A DNA stretch of 64,000 bases, taken from NCBI GenBank assembly GCA_013146195.2, contig CM028380.1, positions 80,034,571-80,098,570 of the forward strand, in the 5' to 3' direction. This stretch comes from Codonopsis lanceolata (lineage: Eukaryota; Streptophyta; Magnoliopsida; Asterales; Campanulaceae). Shown here piece by piece: positions 34,564-46,640 of the stretch. How positions within the stretch are numbered: position 1 is the stretch's first letter; each line of letters opens with the position of its first letter. A program made the translations under genes and the position numbers. The notes beneath the pieces are model-generated. The model was given only the letters and a program-made list of their open reading frames with translations, did no database searches and was not told where the DNA came from.

Positions 34564-36006
34564 TGTTGAATCTTGCATGAAAATAAAATTTGCTTAAAAT
34601 CATTCCACTTATTGTCAGCCAAAAATTTTAAGTTATTTCATTTTGGTCAGCTTATGACCTAAACTCGTTGTCAGTTACTTGTTTCAGCTGACCATATTAT
34701 TTAGTGTCAGCTTGTTTACCTCTTTTACTTGAACATTTACTTGTACTGACACTTTTCATTTTGTGTTTTTGGTAGATATTCTGTAAGATAATCTTTCCAA
34801 CAAGATCTCTGTGATCTTGTGAAGATACGTATTCCTTGCCAAACACATTTTCAAATTCAAATGTGTTCCTAACGGGTTACTCCTCAAGAACATCTATAAA
34901 TACCCACAGGAATAATTTGAACAAGATATAGAAGTCTGAAGCATTGTAATCTCAAAGAAATTCTCTCTGTGCCTTAGTCTTCCTGAAAAACTTTAGCTAG
35001 ATACTCTTCTTTGGATATTTCTTTCTAGTTATTGTTTAGGCAAACACTGAGTGATCCATTTCATACTTTTTAGAAATTAGTTAGTTTGTCTCACGAGTTT
35101 GATTGCTATTCAATCATTCTCCATAAACACTGGTATTTTGTTGTACACTGATCCATTAGAGATTACTTAGATTTTTAATAAAATTAGTGCACTTCAAAAA
35201 TCCAAGTCTGACCAACTTGGTAGTGGACGTTCAAACCACTTCAACTCTCTAATTTCATCGTCTAGGGGTGAGCTTGGTCACCTTGGACCAATAGTAGTGG
35301 AGCGTAGTTTTTGCGTATCTTTGATCAAGAGGATAACTAGATTTTTCAAAAAACAATGATCAATAATCAAATCATGTTCTTCCTTCATACAACATTTTGT
35401 TGGGTTCGTTGTTCTTGTGAAAATAAACTAAAGGTAAAAATCATTACTTCCAAATTAATAAAGAGCAAGTCATCTTCCTCTCCGATCAAACTAACAATCC
35501 TTCAAACTAATAATGTTTAGAATCATAATAAGAAGAACAATGTTTTCTTATTCTCTTTAATCAAACAAGAAAACTTGGTTGAATATTGAATCAAATTATT
35601 ATATATTTTCTTTAGGTTGTAAGTTGTATCGAATTTAACCAATGTATTGGTTCCATTGTATTGGTCGGTCAATCTAACACTTAAGAAGTCTTAATCGACT
35701 TAAGTGTTAGTCAGTTACTTGCATTAATTGTTTAATTATCTGTTTTGATCAATTGTTCTTCAGTTCTCTTCTTTGTATTAAGTGATCTACCTTAAAACCC
35801 ATTTTTGAAAACCGTTGTGTCAGCCAGCTGACCAACTTTCATCAGCTTGAGTTAGTCTAAAAGCTTCAGTCAGCTGTCCAATATCAGCTGACTAACAAAA
35901 ATCAATTTTCAGCTGCCAACTTATAAATTTTTACAAGTCAACCCTCAAAGTTTTTAAAAGGCTATTCACCCCCCTCTAGTCTTGTCAGTTGCCAACTGGA
36001 CTTACA
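34564..36006 (+). repeat. 3' LTR of the copia element
   Basis: A 1443-bp segment starting TGTTGAATCTTGCATG and ending CAACTGGACTTACA. The final TTCACCCCCCTCTAG phrase is characteristic of Sirevirus LTR ends. It contains a TATAAATA box at 34895-34902. The right flank is CTTAT. The left partner of that duplication would lie beyond the gap and cannot be checked. Confidence 0.82.
34895..34902 (+). promoter_or_regulatory. TATA box of the copia LTR
   Basis: TATAAATA, in CATCTATAAATACCC, lies 331 bp into the LTR and would place transcript start near 34930. Confidence 0.7.
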
Positions 36007-36784
36007 CTTATAATTTTGTATCTCCTTGTTCAAAAACCTTGATCTGTTCTATTTTGTTGCTGTAGAATTGTACTCCTCTTTCAAGATATATGAAAATCAT
36101 TATTGTTTAATTGACACATTAACCCCCTATATTTTTTAAATTTTGAAAAGTTAACCCATATTAAACTTTTTAGTAACGGTAACAGTGGGAGAGGGGAATT
36201 GACGAAAAAAATCGAATTGAGGAACCAAATGAATAACAAGTAAATAGTGAGACAAAACGCATATTTCGTGGATAGTTCATGGACCAAAAAATATATTAAT
36301 CCTTTACTAGACAGTTGATATAAGAACTCAAACAAAGGGAAGTAAAAAAATTTGATTCGGAAATCAAATATCCTATCTTGGGACATCAAACATGAATTTA
36401 CGATTGGCACAATCTATTTCAATAACATCTTCTAAATAAATTATATTACTCCGTTGCAAATAGTCTAATATACTATTTTGAATTGTTTCACTTTTAGAGT
36501 CTACTTTAAAAAATTACTAGTGTTTGTACTCATGCGTAAAACGTACGACATATATGTTTTTCAACTAAATTATGCATATAAAATTAAAAGAATAAATTAG
36601 GGGACACTGCTTAACTAAAAATATATAACAATAAGATTATTCATTATAGATTTTGAAAATTAATCATTTTCTACATCATAATTTTATATATGATTATTCA
36701 ATTGAAAAAAAAAACACCAAAATGATCATTTAGTCACACTATGATTTTGACATAGATCAAATAATTCAAAAAACTTCAACATTA
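36007..36784. other. AT-rich spacer, no gene seen
   Basis: The only long frame (minus strand, 36081-36410) is Phe/Leu-rich and has no family resemblance. I see nothing else. Confidence 0.5.
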
Positions 36785-36902
36785 CTACATTCGTCCCAAA
36801 AGAAAGGATGACGATAATTTAAAAACGGATGGAGATTTCATTTCAATAATTTTTGGATAGACACAAAGTGAATGCTGAATAATAATTTTGGGTCGGAAGA
36901 AG
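36785..36902. mobile_element. Decayed Stowaway-like MITE
   Basis: CTACATTCGTCCCAAAAG on the left pairs with CTTCTTCCGACCCAAAAT read from the right. TA lies on both sides (36783-36784 and 36903-36904). At 118 bp it is a short, old copy. Confidence 0.5.
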
Positions 36903-36961
36903 TATATATTTGCTAATTAAATATCATCTAATAGAAAAAGACAATAATATGTACATTTGAC

Positions 36962-39001
36962 TGATGTGTGCAAAACCCAACTCAGGCAAGAATACCCGGT
37001 TGTATCAAGTAATAAAGTGTACCTAAGTACGAGTTATCGATCCCACAAGGAATGTACGTACGCAATTCTCACTCCAACTAAGTACCAAAATTATGCTAAT
37101 TAATTATATTTGAGTGAAAAGAAAATGAATTAAAATCTAAAAATATAAACAACCTAGAAAACAATTAAATCTACACTACTGCAGAGATGGTTTAACAACC
37201 ACAAATCAAGATAAAAATATAGGAGTGCAATATTTCTAGTCTAGTCGGTATTTAATTTAATCCTCCTTTTACTTTTCTTTAACTCAAGTCTTGGTAGTCG
37301 GACGCACTATTTTCTTCACTACGGGCTTTCACTACGTATAGCAAATCAAGCTATCACGCAACCTTACTACGGGCTCATATCATCGCAACACATAACATAG
37401 GGAAGAAAATAACCACATGTTAAAACAAGCATCCGATGACTATCTACGCATGATCTCCTTTCGGTCTCACGCCACGTACACTACTATTGTGGTTTTCGGA
37501 ATAACAGAAAGGATTTTCGCTTCGTATCCTATCATTCTAGGGATCATCTAATAGTTCACTACACCATTAAAAGCATGAAGAACACACAATAATAACCAAG
37601 CACATTAGTAATATTTCGCAAAAAGAAATTCTCTAAATTTTTCTACAAATCATGTTGGTAGCCGAGACAAATAAAATTGGTTAACTACGAGCTCTCGCAT
37701 CTTATAGTCAACCCTAACCTCCTGACCTCACGAATGACTAAGATGGTTTGATCGCGCGTCAAACCTAGTCTCACAATGACTATCGGTGTGTGTCACAAAA
37801 TACCAACTATTAAATGGATTGGTCTGAAATATAAAGGTAGCTCTCGCAGATCCTAAATATTTCTAAAATCATTAAATTATTGGCCAAATAATTAAAAGCA
37901 TTAAGTTCACAAAATAATAACCTAGCATGAATGTGTACTAAATAAAGATGTAGATTAAATTAAAACACTACATTGGACATAGAAAAATAATTGCATTCCA
38001 TAGATAATTTAAGCACAAACCAATTCAACATTTACAAAATTAATCAACCCTAGAAATCATAACAAATATCTAAAAATATAAGTTGGAAGAATTAAACCGA
38101 AAAATCGTGAATCCATGGTTGAAATCTTTTGTAGATGCATCATTGGCCCTTGATTTGAAGCTCCAAAACTTCAATGGTGATCAATCAATGGAGACATGGA
38201 TGATTTTTTGGTAAAAATGGGGCTGGTGCCCAGCCACATTTGGGAGCAATGTTCGAAATGGGGACTTGGTTTTTACAAATGAATGAAGGCTGGGAGATAG
38301 AAGGGAAGCAACAAGAGAAGGTAGTCAATGCAGGGGCAAAACAAGGAGTGCAAGTAGTAAATGGGGGCAAAAATGGAAGGGAAAAGGCTGATGGGCAAGG
38401 CTGGGTTGCGAGGGATCTAGGCTGGAAGGACGCGGGTCTGGCCAGGGTTAAATGGGTGGAAGGTGTGAGGGAAAGAGGACTGGAACACATGCTAATGGAG
38501 CATGGATGGGCTGGGTGGCTTGGGTCCAGGAAGCTGGACCGTGGGTCATCACTAATGGATAAGGTGGCAGGGAGGTGATACGTGGATCAACCAGGAACCG
38601 ACAACTCAAAGAAGAGAATCTGGAAATGCGCTGGCTTCCCCTTGAAGATCTGAAGTTTACTCCGGTGCCCCTATCCTTTCTAAAATTAGCGCCACTTTCC
38701 TTCTCTTCCCAGGTCTCTCAATTTAGTCCCCCGTTAGGGCTGTTAGCTACCGTTAGCTCTAATTTGCCTTGGATCTCTTAACGGACTTAACGAACGTTGA
38801 CCAAATAATTTCCAATTCAACTTTTCAGCCCGGAATTGCCTCGAACTTCATGCTAAACACCATATAATTGCTCGATTATGCATGAAAACCTACATTAAAC
38901 ACAAATACACAAATAATAATATTTATAAAGCATAATTAACTCAAAAATAACACAAATAGAAGATAATTCCGAAAAGATTCATGGAAATCTTGGACTCATC
39001 A
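36962..39001 (-). mobile_element. Solo LTR, TSD TTGAC
   Basis: A 2040-bp segment begins TGATGTGTGCAAAACCC and ends TGGACTCATCA, with TTGAC at 36957-36961 and 39002-39006. On the minus strand it starts TGATGAGTCCAAGATTTCC. TG...CA ends, the perfect 5-bp duplication and the absence of gag or pol identify a solo LTR, probably of the Ty3/gypsy Tat/Athila group. A GC-richer stretch at 38200-38790 gives long frames on both strands, but none resembles a protein family. Confidence 0.85.
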
Positions 39002-39042
39002 TTGACCCAAAAAAAGTCATTAAATACCATGTTAATTACGTA

Positions 39043-39130
39043 CTCACTCCGTTCTGGGTAAATAATCCTTGTTTAAAAGTCAAACTTTTGAAAAAAATAA
39101 CACTTTTAGTAGTCCATTAGTAATAAAATG
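39043..39130. repeat. Stowaway-like fragment
   Basis: TACTCACTCCGTTCTGGGTA is followed by AAGTCAAACTTTTGAAAAAA and ATAACACTTTTAGTAG, the reverse orientation of the fragment at 2786-2932. Only one end is present. Confidence 0.35.
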
Positions 39131-39938
39131 AATAATTGTGGGCCGGTCTTTTTTTGGAAATTATAACCTCTCCGGTGCGCTATTTTTATCCAATCGCACA
39201 AGTCCATTTTTTATTTCTTCCTAAAATGCCCCTCCTTCTCCAGTTGATGAATATCAATCACCGGAGTTGACGTGAATTTAAAGAAAATAGATCTAAAAAT
39301 ATAGGAGTTAACATTTTAATTAGTTCCGTTTTAATTTTTTTTTCTAGAGATCTGGATAATTTGAGCTTGTCAATTTTAGAGCTGGAATTTTTCTAAATTA
39401 TATGTTGACAAATTATTTTGATTTTGTTAATTTATTTTTACATCCGCTAATTTTTCAGACTTGCTTACTTAAAGCACAGATGTAGATCCGAAATTTTTGG
39501 ATATGTAATCTATGAGAAGTACATAACTCTATTTTTAAGAAAATAAAATTATAAATATAGATCCTAACTTTCTAGATCGATTTAATTTATTTTTTAAAGA
39601 TCCGGGTAAATACCAAGTCAAGGTATTTTAACATGGAAGGAAGAATTTTTTTTTGAAGTAAAATGTCAAAGCTAAACCATATATTATTGGGCAAAAAAAT
39701 ACAATATATATTTCTCGTGTACAATACAATAGAACTTTTGAAATTTGAATGATGCTTACATGCATGATTGACACAAGTATCAAGGAATATAAAATGACAT
39801 TTTATATGGATTAGTGTGAAGTGTAATGATACATTTAATTTTTTCAGGTAACATGTAAAGTTGTATCTATATTAATAAATGGAGAACCTTCTATTTTTGA
39901 AAAGAAAGTTTTGACGATATTTCTTTTATAGATGCACC

Positions 39939-39988
<50 letters not shown>

Positions 39989-40740
39989 TGTTTATAATTT
40001 CTATAACATTTCATATTTACTCTTCACTTGTATTCTAAAAAATTGGAATAATAATTAAATCAATGAATGGTGAAGAGTAGAAAAGAATAGAAAGGGATAT
40101 GGAGTAGATCAAATTTTTCACCTTTAATTTTAAATATTTGGTATTTAAAAAAGATGTCATAATTTTTCTTAAACTAAATAAATTACTCTGTATAATATAT
40201 ATACTGAATTCTAATCGTGAGTCATTTACTTATATTATTGTACTAATTTTCTTTTTAGATATTTGTTCCTTCAAATGATTAATTTTTATGAATTATTTTT
40301 AATTATTTTTATCTGTTTAAAGGATTTTAAATTTTCATGTTTATATATAATTATATTAGAAATAATAATTAAAGGACAAAAAAAGCAGTTAGTCCATTGT
40401 CAAATGCCGCGAGTAATTAAAGAGATTAGAAAAAAAAAAAAAAAAACTGAAATGACCTAAATCATGTCACACAAAACTAAAAATTCTTCGAGACTCGATT
40501 TGTACATGCTCGATTTCGTTAAGTTTTAATGTTCGTTATCGGGTTTCGTTATTTAATTATGTGAGACATTGACTTAAATTCATTTTTTTTTATCACTAAG
40601 CTAAATAATTTTTTAATTTCGGCATAGATTTTGATCGATTTGGTGGACAAATTTGAGAGTTTTTCATCTTTTTGGCCTATAGAAGGTCTTAAATGTGATG
40701 ATCGCTTAAAAACAAAGTGTTGCTACAAAAATTTGCATTG
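39131..40740. other. AT-rich intergenic DNA with a (TA)n tract
   Basis: There is a perfect (TA)n run at 39943-39986 (about 22 units). The rest is AT-rich with no supported gene. Confidence 0.6.
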
Positions 40741-40744
40741 GGCC

Positions 40745-41380
40745 ATCCGACGTTGACCGTAAGATATCTGTGCTTATGTGTTGGATTAAATCTTTGTTAT
40801 ACCTTGCCAAATGCAAAAAATAATAAAAAAATAATAATAACCTTAGTGGGAATGCAAGACAAAGCCTCACGAAACCTTTAAGTAGTGTGCTAGATAAAAC
40901 AATTAGATAGAGGTTTGGTATGTGTAGGTGAGCATACCCTGTTTAGGGTTTATGGATGACTATTTGTAGCCATGTTGAAGCCAAATCTAGATGGATTGGT
41001 GGTAATAGCAAGATTTAGGGATTGCTGACTATCAATCCGATTGATTACGTAATTGTTGAAGTGATTGCTTAGATTTCGGGCGAGCACACTTCTATGTGAG
41101 TTTGCTCGGATAGATGTCTTTGTCCGGTGGGCTTAGTCGGGACTTATTGGGGTTGTTCGTTGGATCTCTAACCCGATATGCTCGTTGCTCTGCTTGGGCT
41201 CATGTTCTTGAGCTCGGGGCTTCCCCTCATGATGGTCGCCACGCTTGTCCCGATGGGTGAGGCCCTGCTTAGTACAAGTTATGTTTGTTCGCTGAGCGGT
41301 TATGTCTTTTTGCATGGCCTCTTAGTCGGAGAGGTAAGGCCTTAGTCGGCAAGGCTTAGACTCTAAACAGAAGGTGTGAT
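40745..41380. repeat. Diverged relative of the 42846-43635 insertion
   Basis: It shares in order AAGATATCTGTGCTT, CCTTAGTGGGAATGCAAG, GCCTCACGAAACC, TAGATAGAGGTTTGG, GCATACCCTGTTTAGGGTTT and a downstream GC-richer part with the insertion at 42846-43635. The copies have diverged by substitutions and indels. I cannot assign its edges or class. Confidence 0.5.
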
Positions 41381-42049
41381 AAAAGAAAAGGTTATAATTG
41401 AATGAAGCAAATTACTTCAATTGGTAATTGAAAGGGAAAATTTTAAACCCAACCCACAGTTGAGGGGTTATCTTTAATTTATCCAAAAAAATAAAAAAGA
41501 AAGAAACCTTAATTGAAGGGGCCCTACTAGATGTCACGTGCTACTTTCTGAAGCAACTATAGAATTAAGAGGGTCCACAGAAGTAAAGGAAAAAACAAGT
41601 TGCAGAAGCCTAACGACTTTGCGTACCTAGTTTTCATAAAACCTACCGTATTAAATAGAAACCAGTAACTCAACCGATATGTGTATGAGTATGAATTTCA
41701 TTCATGAATCATGACCAAACAAACCTAACTGTGACAGGTTCAACTTCAGGAAAGCACAATATATCAACAATTGCTTTATTTTCATATCTTCCGGCCTGCA
41801 GTAGTTTCTTATTAGTACTAGGCAATTAAATGGCATAACAATGAGCATTTGAATTTGAGGCCATCTATCGTTGATGGATCATATCTGATAACACTAGAGA
41901 TGTTCCCCACTGCTTGTACCTCGTACGTACGTATTAATTTAAATTTATCGACGTCATGCATAAAATTATGATTTAAATGTTGAAATATAAAGTTTATATT
42001 ATTTTTTAACAAATGTAAAATATAACACATAGTGGAAATCTTCTAACTA

Positions 42050-45000
42050 ATGTGATATACATCTATTATTTAAGAATAATAATAGAAGTTTTTTATCTTA
42101 AAACTTAAAACCAATATCATTTTCTAACGAATATGTAATACATCTATTCTATTATTAATAATAGTAGAAGTCTTTTATTTTAAAACTTTTGAAACCAATA
42201 TTATTTTCTATCTAATATGAGATACATCTCTTTTATTGTTAGCAAAAGAATTTTATCTAAAAACTTTTAAACTAGAATAATCATTTGTACCCAATGAAGA
42301 ATAAATCTTTTTTATTGGTAAGATTTTGTTTAAGGACTTTTAAAGCTAACATCAACTTCTAACAATTGTGAACATATATTTTCTTTTGTTAGTTTAGTAA
42401 AATTCATTTATCCAAATACTTTTTAAACCAACATCAATTTTTAACAAATGTTTGTTTCATCACTTTTATTGGTAATTATAGTAGAGATCTATCTTGCATT
42501 GGTTATAAATTAATGTTAATTTTAGAAATCATTAAAGTACTAACCTAATACTTGTTGAAAAATTAGTGTTTTTAATTAAAGAAATTGTGCAACTTGAAGC
42601 ACGATTTTTTTTACGTGTCATTTGTTTGTTGGCAAATGTAATTGTGTAAATGTGTTCTACTCGGTGAGAGCATCAAAGTGATATAATCGAGTTTTGGATT
42701 AATAAGATATCAATGCTTAAAGTATGATGTTAGAAATTAGTCATTAGAGTAAAATACTCATCCAATGTCAATATAATAATATTATCATACATTGGTTAAA
42801 AAATGATGTGAATAGTAAAAATCTTTCTATATAAGATTTCCACTAACGTGGCAAAAACGCTGCTTGGGTCGTCCGTGTGATGAGTAGGATATCTGAGCTT
42901 GATCTGCTTCCTTGAACTTGATTAAGAACACGAAAGAACCTCAGTGGAAGTGCAAGAGTTGGCCTCACGAAACCACTACGACGTGAGAGTAAGTATCGTG
43001 TGTATAAGTCGGAAGAGAGTTTGATAGAGGTTCTAGGCTCAAGAAAGTATGCATACCTTGTTTGTGGTTTATGGAAGTGTATTTATAGGCCTTCAATGAC
43101 CTAGCATCCTGGTGGGATTCAATTTCTATAGATACTCGGTCAATTAAGGAGAGGATCCTTAAATTGTAGGCATGATGGGCGACTTGCTGTGTGAATGTAG
43201 GAACAGATAAGGTAAGTGTCCCGCTCGGATATGGAAACATTTGATTTGTCTTGGGGAGCAAGTTTCTAGAGTTTCCTGTTTGATGCGTGCCCGAGCGAGC
43301 AAGGCTCGTCCGGCTATATGATGTAGGTTGATAATAGACAAGTGTAGATCCGGGGCGTGGCCCCTGGTCGGGCGGGCAACGCCAGTGCTCGACCAGGTTT
43401 GGATGGGATGAATCTGATTCTTTGCCCGATGTAAGTGTAGTCCCCGGCATGCACCTGGTCGGGCAGGCAAGGCCTGTGCCCGGCCAGGTTTAGACGAGAG
43501 TTGTGTTTGCTCATTGCTCGAAACCTTGGTAGTTCTGTCCACTAGACTGGTGCGCCACATACTAATTATGCTTGTGCCTGGCACGTGATGTTAGCTCGTG
43601 CTTCGCTCGTAACCCGGCTTGGGTTGGGAATATTATCCACTATTATTAACAATCGAAGAGATTAATAGTAAATGATTAATATTACAATATCATATTAAGT
43701 ATTATTTTTAGTCAATGGCTAGAAAATAAAAAGTCTCAAATCAAGTGATATGAAGGCTTGATCGCTTGAGGATTCAATAATTTCAAAAGTTGGGTGATGT
43801 GTCATTATTAAAGTTATCTTCCACAACTTTAATATAATATAATATAGATGTGTGATACATCTCTTATATTTAACATAAAAATTCTTTTATCTAAAAACTT
43901 TTATAATCAATATCTATTTCCAAATAATGTGGAATACATATCTTTGTAACCAATGTGAGATACATTATCTAAAAACATTTTAAACCAATATCATTTTCCT
44001 AACCAATTTGAAATACATTTTTTTAATTGGTAATAAGTTTTTTTTATAAAAAAGGCTTTTAATACATACATCACTCTCTTACCAATGTTGAATGCATCTC
44101 ATCATTTGGTAATATAGAAGAAGATTTTTTATCTAAAAAAAAGTTTAAATCAACATCTTTTTCTATATAATGAGATACATCTTTTCTCTTCTACTGATGA
44201 TAAAAATATAAGTTTTTTTTAATCTAAAGATTTTTGAAATCAACATCATTTTCTAACTAATGTAGGATGTATCTCTTTTATTGGTAATAATAGTAATTTA
44301 AAACCAACATCAATTTATAGCAAATGTGTGATATATCTCTTCTATTGTTAATAATAGTAAAATTCTTTTATGTAATCTAAAATAAATTAAAATCAACATC
44401 ATTTTTCTAACTAATATGAGATATACATATTTTATTGGTTATAATGGTAGAAGTCTTGTATCAAAAGACTTTGAAAACCAAAATCAAATTCTAACCAATG
44501 TATGATACATCTCTTCTATTGGTAATTAATAATAATATTTTTAAAACCAACATCAATTTCTAATTAATGTGAGATATATCTCTTCTATTGGTAATAATAG
44601 TAAAATATTTTGTAACCAATTTGAGATATATCTCTTGTAAGAGTGAAGTCTTTAATCTAAAAACTTTAAAATCAAAATTTTCTTTTTTAAAAAAATTTGA
44701 TATACATATCTTTTATTTGTAATAAGAGTAGAAGTCTTTTATATAAGATTTTCAAAACTAACATTTTTTTAAACAATGTAAGATACATCTCTTCTATGGT
44801 GATAAGTAGAAGTCTTTTATCAAAAGAATTTTAAAACCAACATCGATTTATAAATCAATATGAAATATATCTCTACTAATATTACCATTAGAAGATATAT
44901 TTCTTATATTGGTTATAAATTGGTGTTAGTTTCAAAATTATTAGAAGTCTTTTATTTTAAAACTTTTGAAACCAACATCATTTTCTAACGAATGTGAGAT

Positions 45001-45780
45001 ATATCTATTCTATTAATAATAATAGTAGAAATATTTTATCTTAAGACTTTTGAAATCAACATTATTTTCTATCTAATGTGTGATACATTCTCCTATTGTT
45101 AGTAAAAGATTTTTATCTAAAAACTTTTAAACTAAAATAATTATTTGTAACCAATGAGGAATAAATCATTTTTATTGGTAAGATTTTGCATAAAGACTTT
45201 TATAACCAACATCAACTTCTAACAATTGAGAACATATATCTTCTTTTGTTAGTTTAGCAAAATTTATTTATCTAAATACTTTTTAAATCAACATCAATTT
45301 TCAACCAATGTTTGTTAAATCACTTTTATTGGTAATTATAGTAGAGATGCATCTTACATTGATTATAAATTAATGTTGATTTTAGAAATCGTTAAAGTAC
45401 GCACCTAATATTTGTTGAAAATTTAGTGTTTTTAATGAAATAAATTGTGCAACTTGAGACACAAATTTCTTTATGTGTCATTTGTTTGTTGGTAAATGTA
45501 ATTGTTGTGCAAATGTGTTCTATTCGGTGAGAGCATCAAATTGATATATCCCACATTGGTTAAGAAATAATGTTGGTAGTAAAAGTCTTTCTATATAATA
45601 TTTCTACTATTATTAACAATAAAAGAGATTAGTAGTAAATAATTAATATCAAAATATCATATTAATTATTATTAATTATTATTTTTACCTAATGGCTAGA
45701 AAATGAAAAGTCTCAAGTCAAGTGATGTGGAGCTTGAGGATTTAATAATATCAAAAGTTGGGTGATGTAACACAATCATA
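42050..45780. repeat. Fold-back-like tandem repeat family, cluster 1
   Basis: Dozens of diverged units of roughly 85-100 bp carry the phrase ACCAATGTGAGATACATCTC, then TTCTATTGGTAATAATAG and AGAAGTCTTTTATCTAAAA. Some units (42440-42540, 44880-44950) run in the opposite sense, so parts can pair. A longer block of about 650 bp is duplicated at about 42135-42790 and 44940-45590. A 140-bp module with ATGGCTAGAAAATAAAAAGT and AAAAGTTGGGTGATGT closes each block, at about 43700-43840 and 45680-45790. There is no coding capacity. Confidence 0.8.
42846..43635. mobile_element. ~790-bp insertion with TCCACTA duplication
   Basis: Comparison with the duplicated block near 45605 shows that these 790 bases are an insertion. 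It is flanked by TCCACTA at 42839-42845 and 43636-43642, or nine bases with one mismatch. It has no clear terminal inverted repeats. A minus-strand TATAAATA is present at about 43080-43090. Its right half is GC-richer with repeated GGTCGGGC-type words, and its frames are not credible proteins. A 7-9-bp duplication fits a hAT- or Mutator-type element. Confidence 0.65.
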
Positions 45781-45804
45781 GTGTTCCTCATCAACTTTAA
45801 ATAA

Positions 45805-45805
<1 letters not shown>

Positions 45806-45876
<71 letters not shown>
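45806..45876. repeat. (TA)n microsatellite
   Basis: About 34 perfect TA units close repeat cluster 1. Confidence 0.95.
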
Positions 45877-45879
<3 letters not shown>

Positions 45880-46640
45880 TAGCCCGTTCTCTCTAGTGTT
45901 TTGCTTGAACTTGTCAAGCACGGGGGCCCATGCTATTATTAAGACAGGGTGCCTATGTACCCGTGGTGGAGTAGCTTGAACCAAATCGTTTGTCTAGAGA
46001 GAGTGTAGCGATAACCAAAGTGGACTGTACTAGAAAGTCAAGATGCTGTATAAGCAACTCGACTTAGAGCAGTGTATCAAACTAAAAACGGGAGTGCACC
46101 AACATCATTGACGAAGATAAAGACTTGGAGCGTGAACTTTTCCTGTGGCTAGAGAAGCTTGAACAAAGGCTTCTCGTAAATCATTCCTTTGAAAGTATTC
46201 TCTTGATGAGGGCACAGGTTCATTATATATATATATATCACTTGAAAGCAAATATTTATTGGTATTAGACTACTATGCATGTCAAGCAAGTTGATCATTA
46301 AAGGCAAGATGTACAAGACCATGCATTTATAATTACTAAGGCAGTTTTTATCTAAAGGCAATATTGGGATGCTCTATGGACAGAGATATTAAAAGGGCTA
46401 ATGAGGTCGATCCTGTTAAATTAAAATCGAAAAGGGTTAAGATTGAGAAAAAATAACTCATTTAAATTTAGGGTTAACAAAACTGACCCTATAAGGTCGT
46501 AACCCTACCGAGATGGCCATATAGGATTAGGGCCAACCTGATGTTAATCGGGTTGGTTGTAACCTTGTAGGGTCAGCCCTATAATGTTGTACCCTTATAC
46601 GCCTGCGAGTATAAACAGGCCACTTAAATTACAACTATAA

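Larger units (their letters stand above)
26005..36006 (+). mobile_element. Ty1/copia element of Sirevirus type, 5' truncated by the gap
   Basis: The order integrase, RT, RNase H identifies Ty1/copia. A long non-pol region with a further ORF between RNase H and the 3' LTR, and an LTR ending in the TTCACCCCCCTCTAG phrase, fit the SIRE/Maximus lineage. The 5' LTR, PBS and gag would lie left of the 100-N gap and are not visible. Pol contains stops, frameshifts and an RT deletion. A separate solo LTR is nested at 31607-32884. Confidence 0.85.

Noticed and set aside
38185..38578. Overlapping ~100-codon frames on both strands
   Set aside because: They lie inside a solo LTR, overlap in antisense and resemble no protein family. 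GC-rich composition alone keeps them open.
42965..43584. Long minus-strand frames in the 790-bp insertion
   Set aside because: Three overlapping frames in different phases all stay open through the same GC-rich repeats. None has conserved motifs.
45751..45984. Minus-strand frame with a long Ile-Tyr alternation
   Set aside because: It reads through the (TA)n microsatellite.
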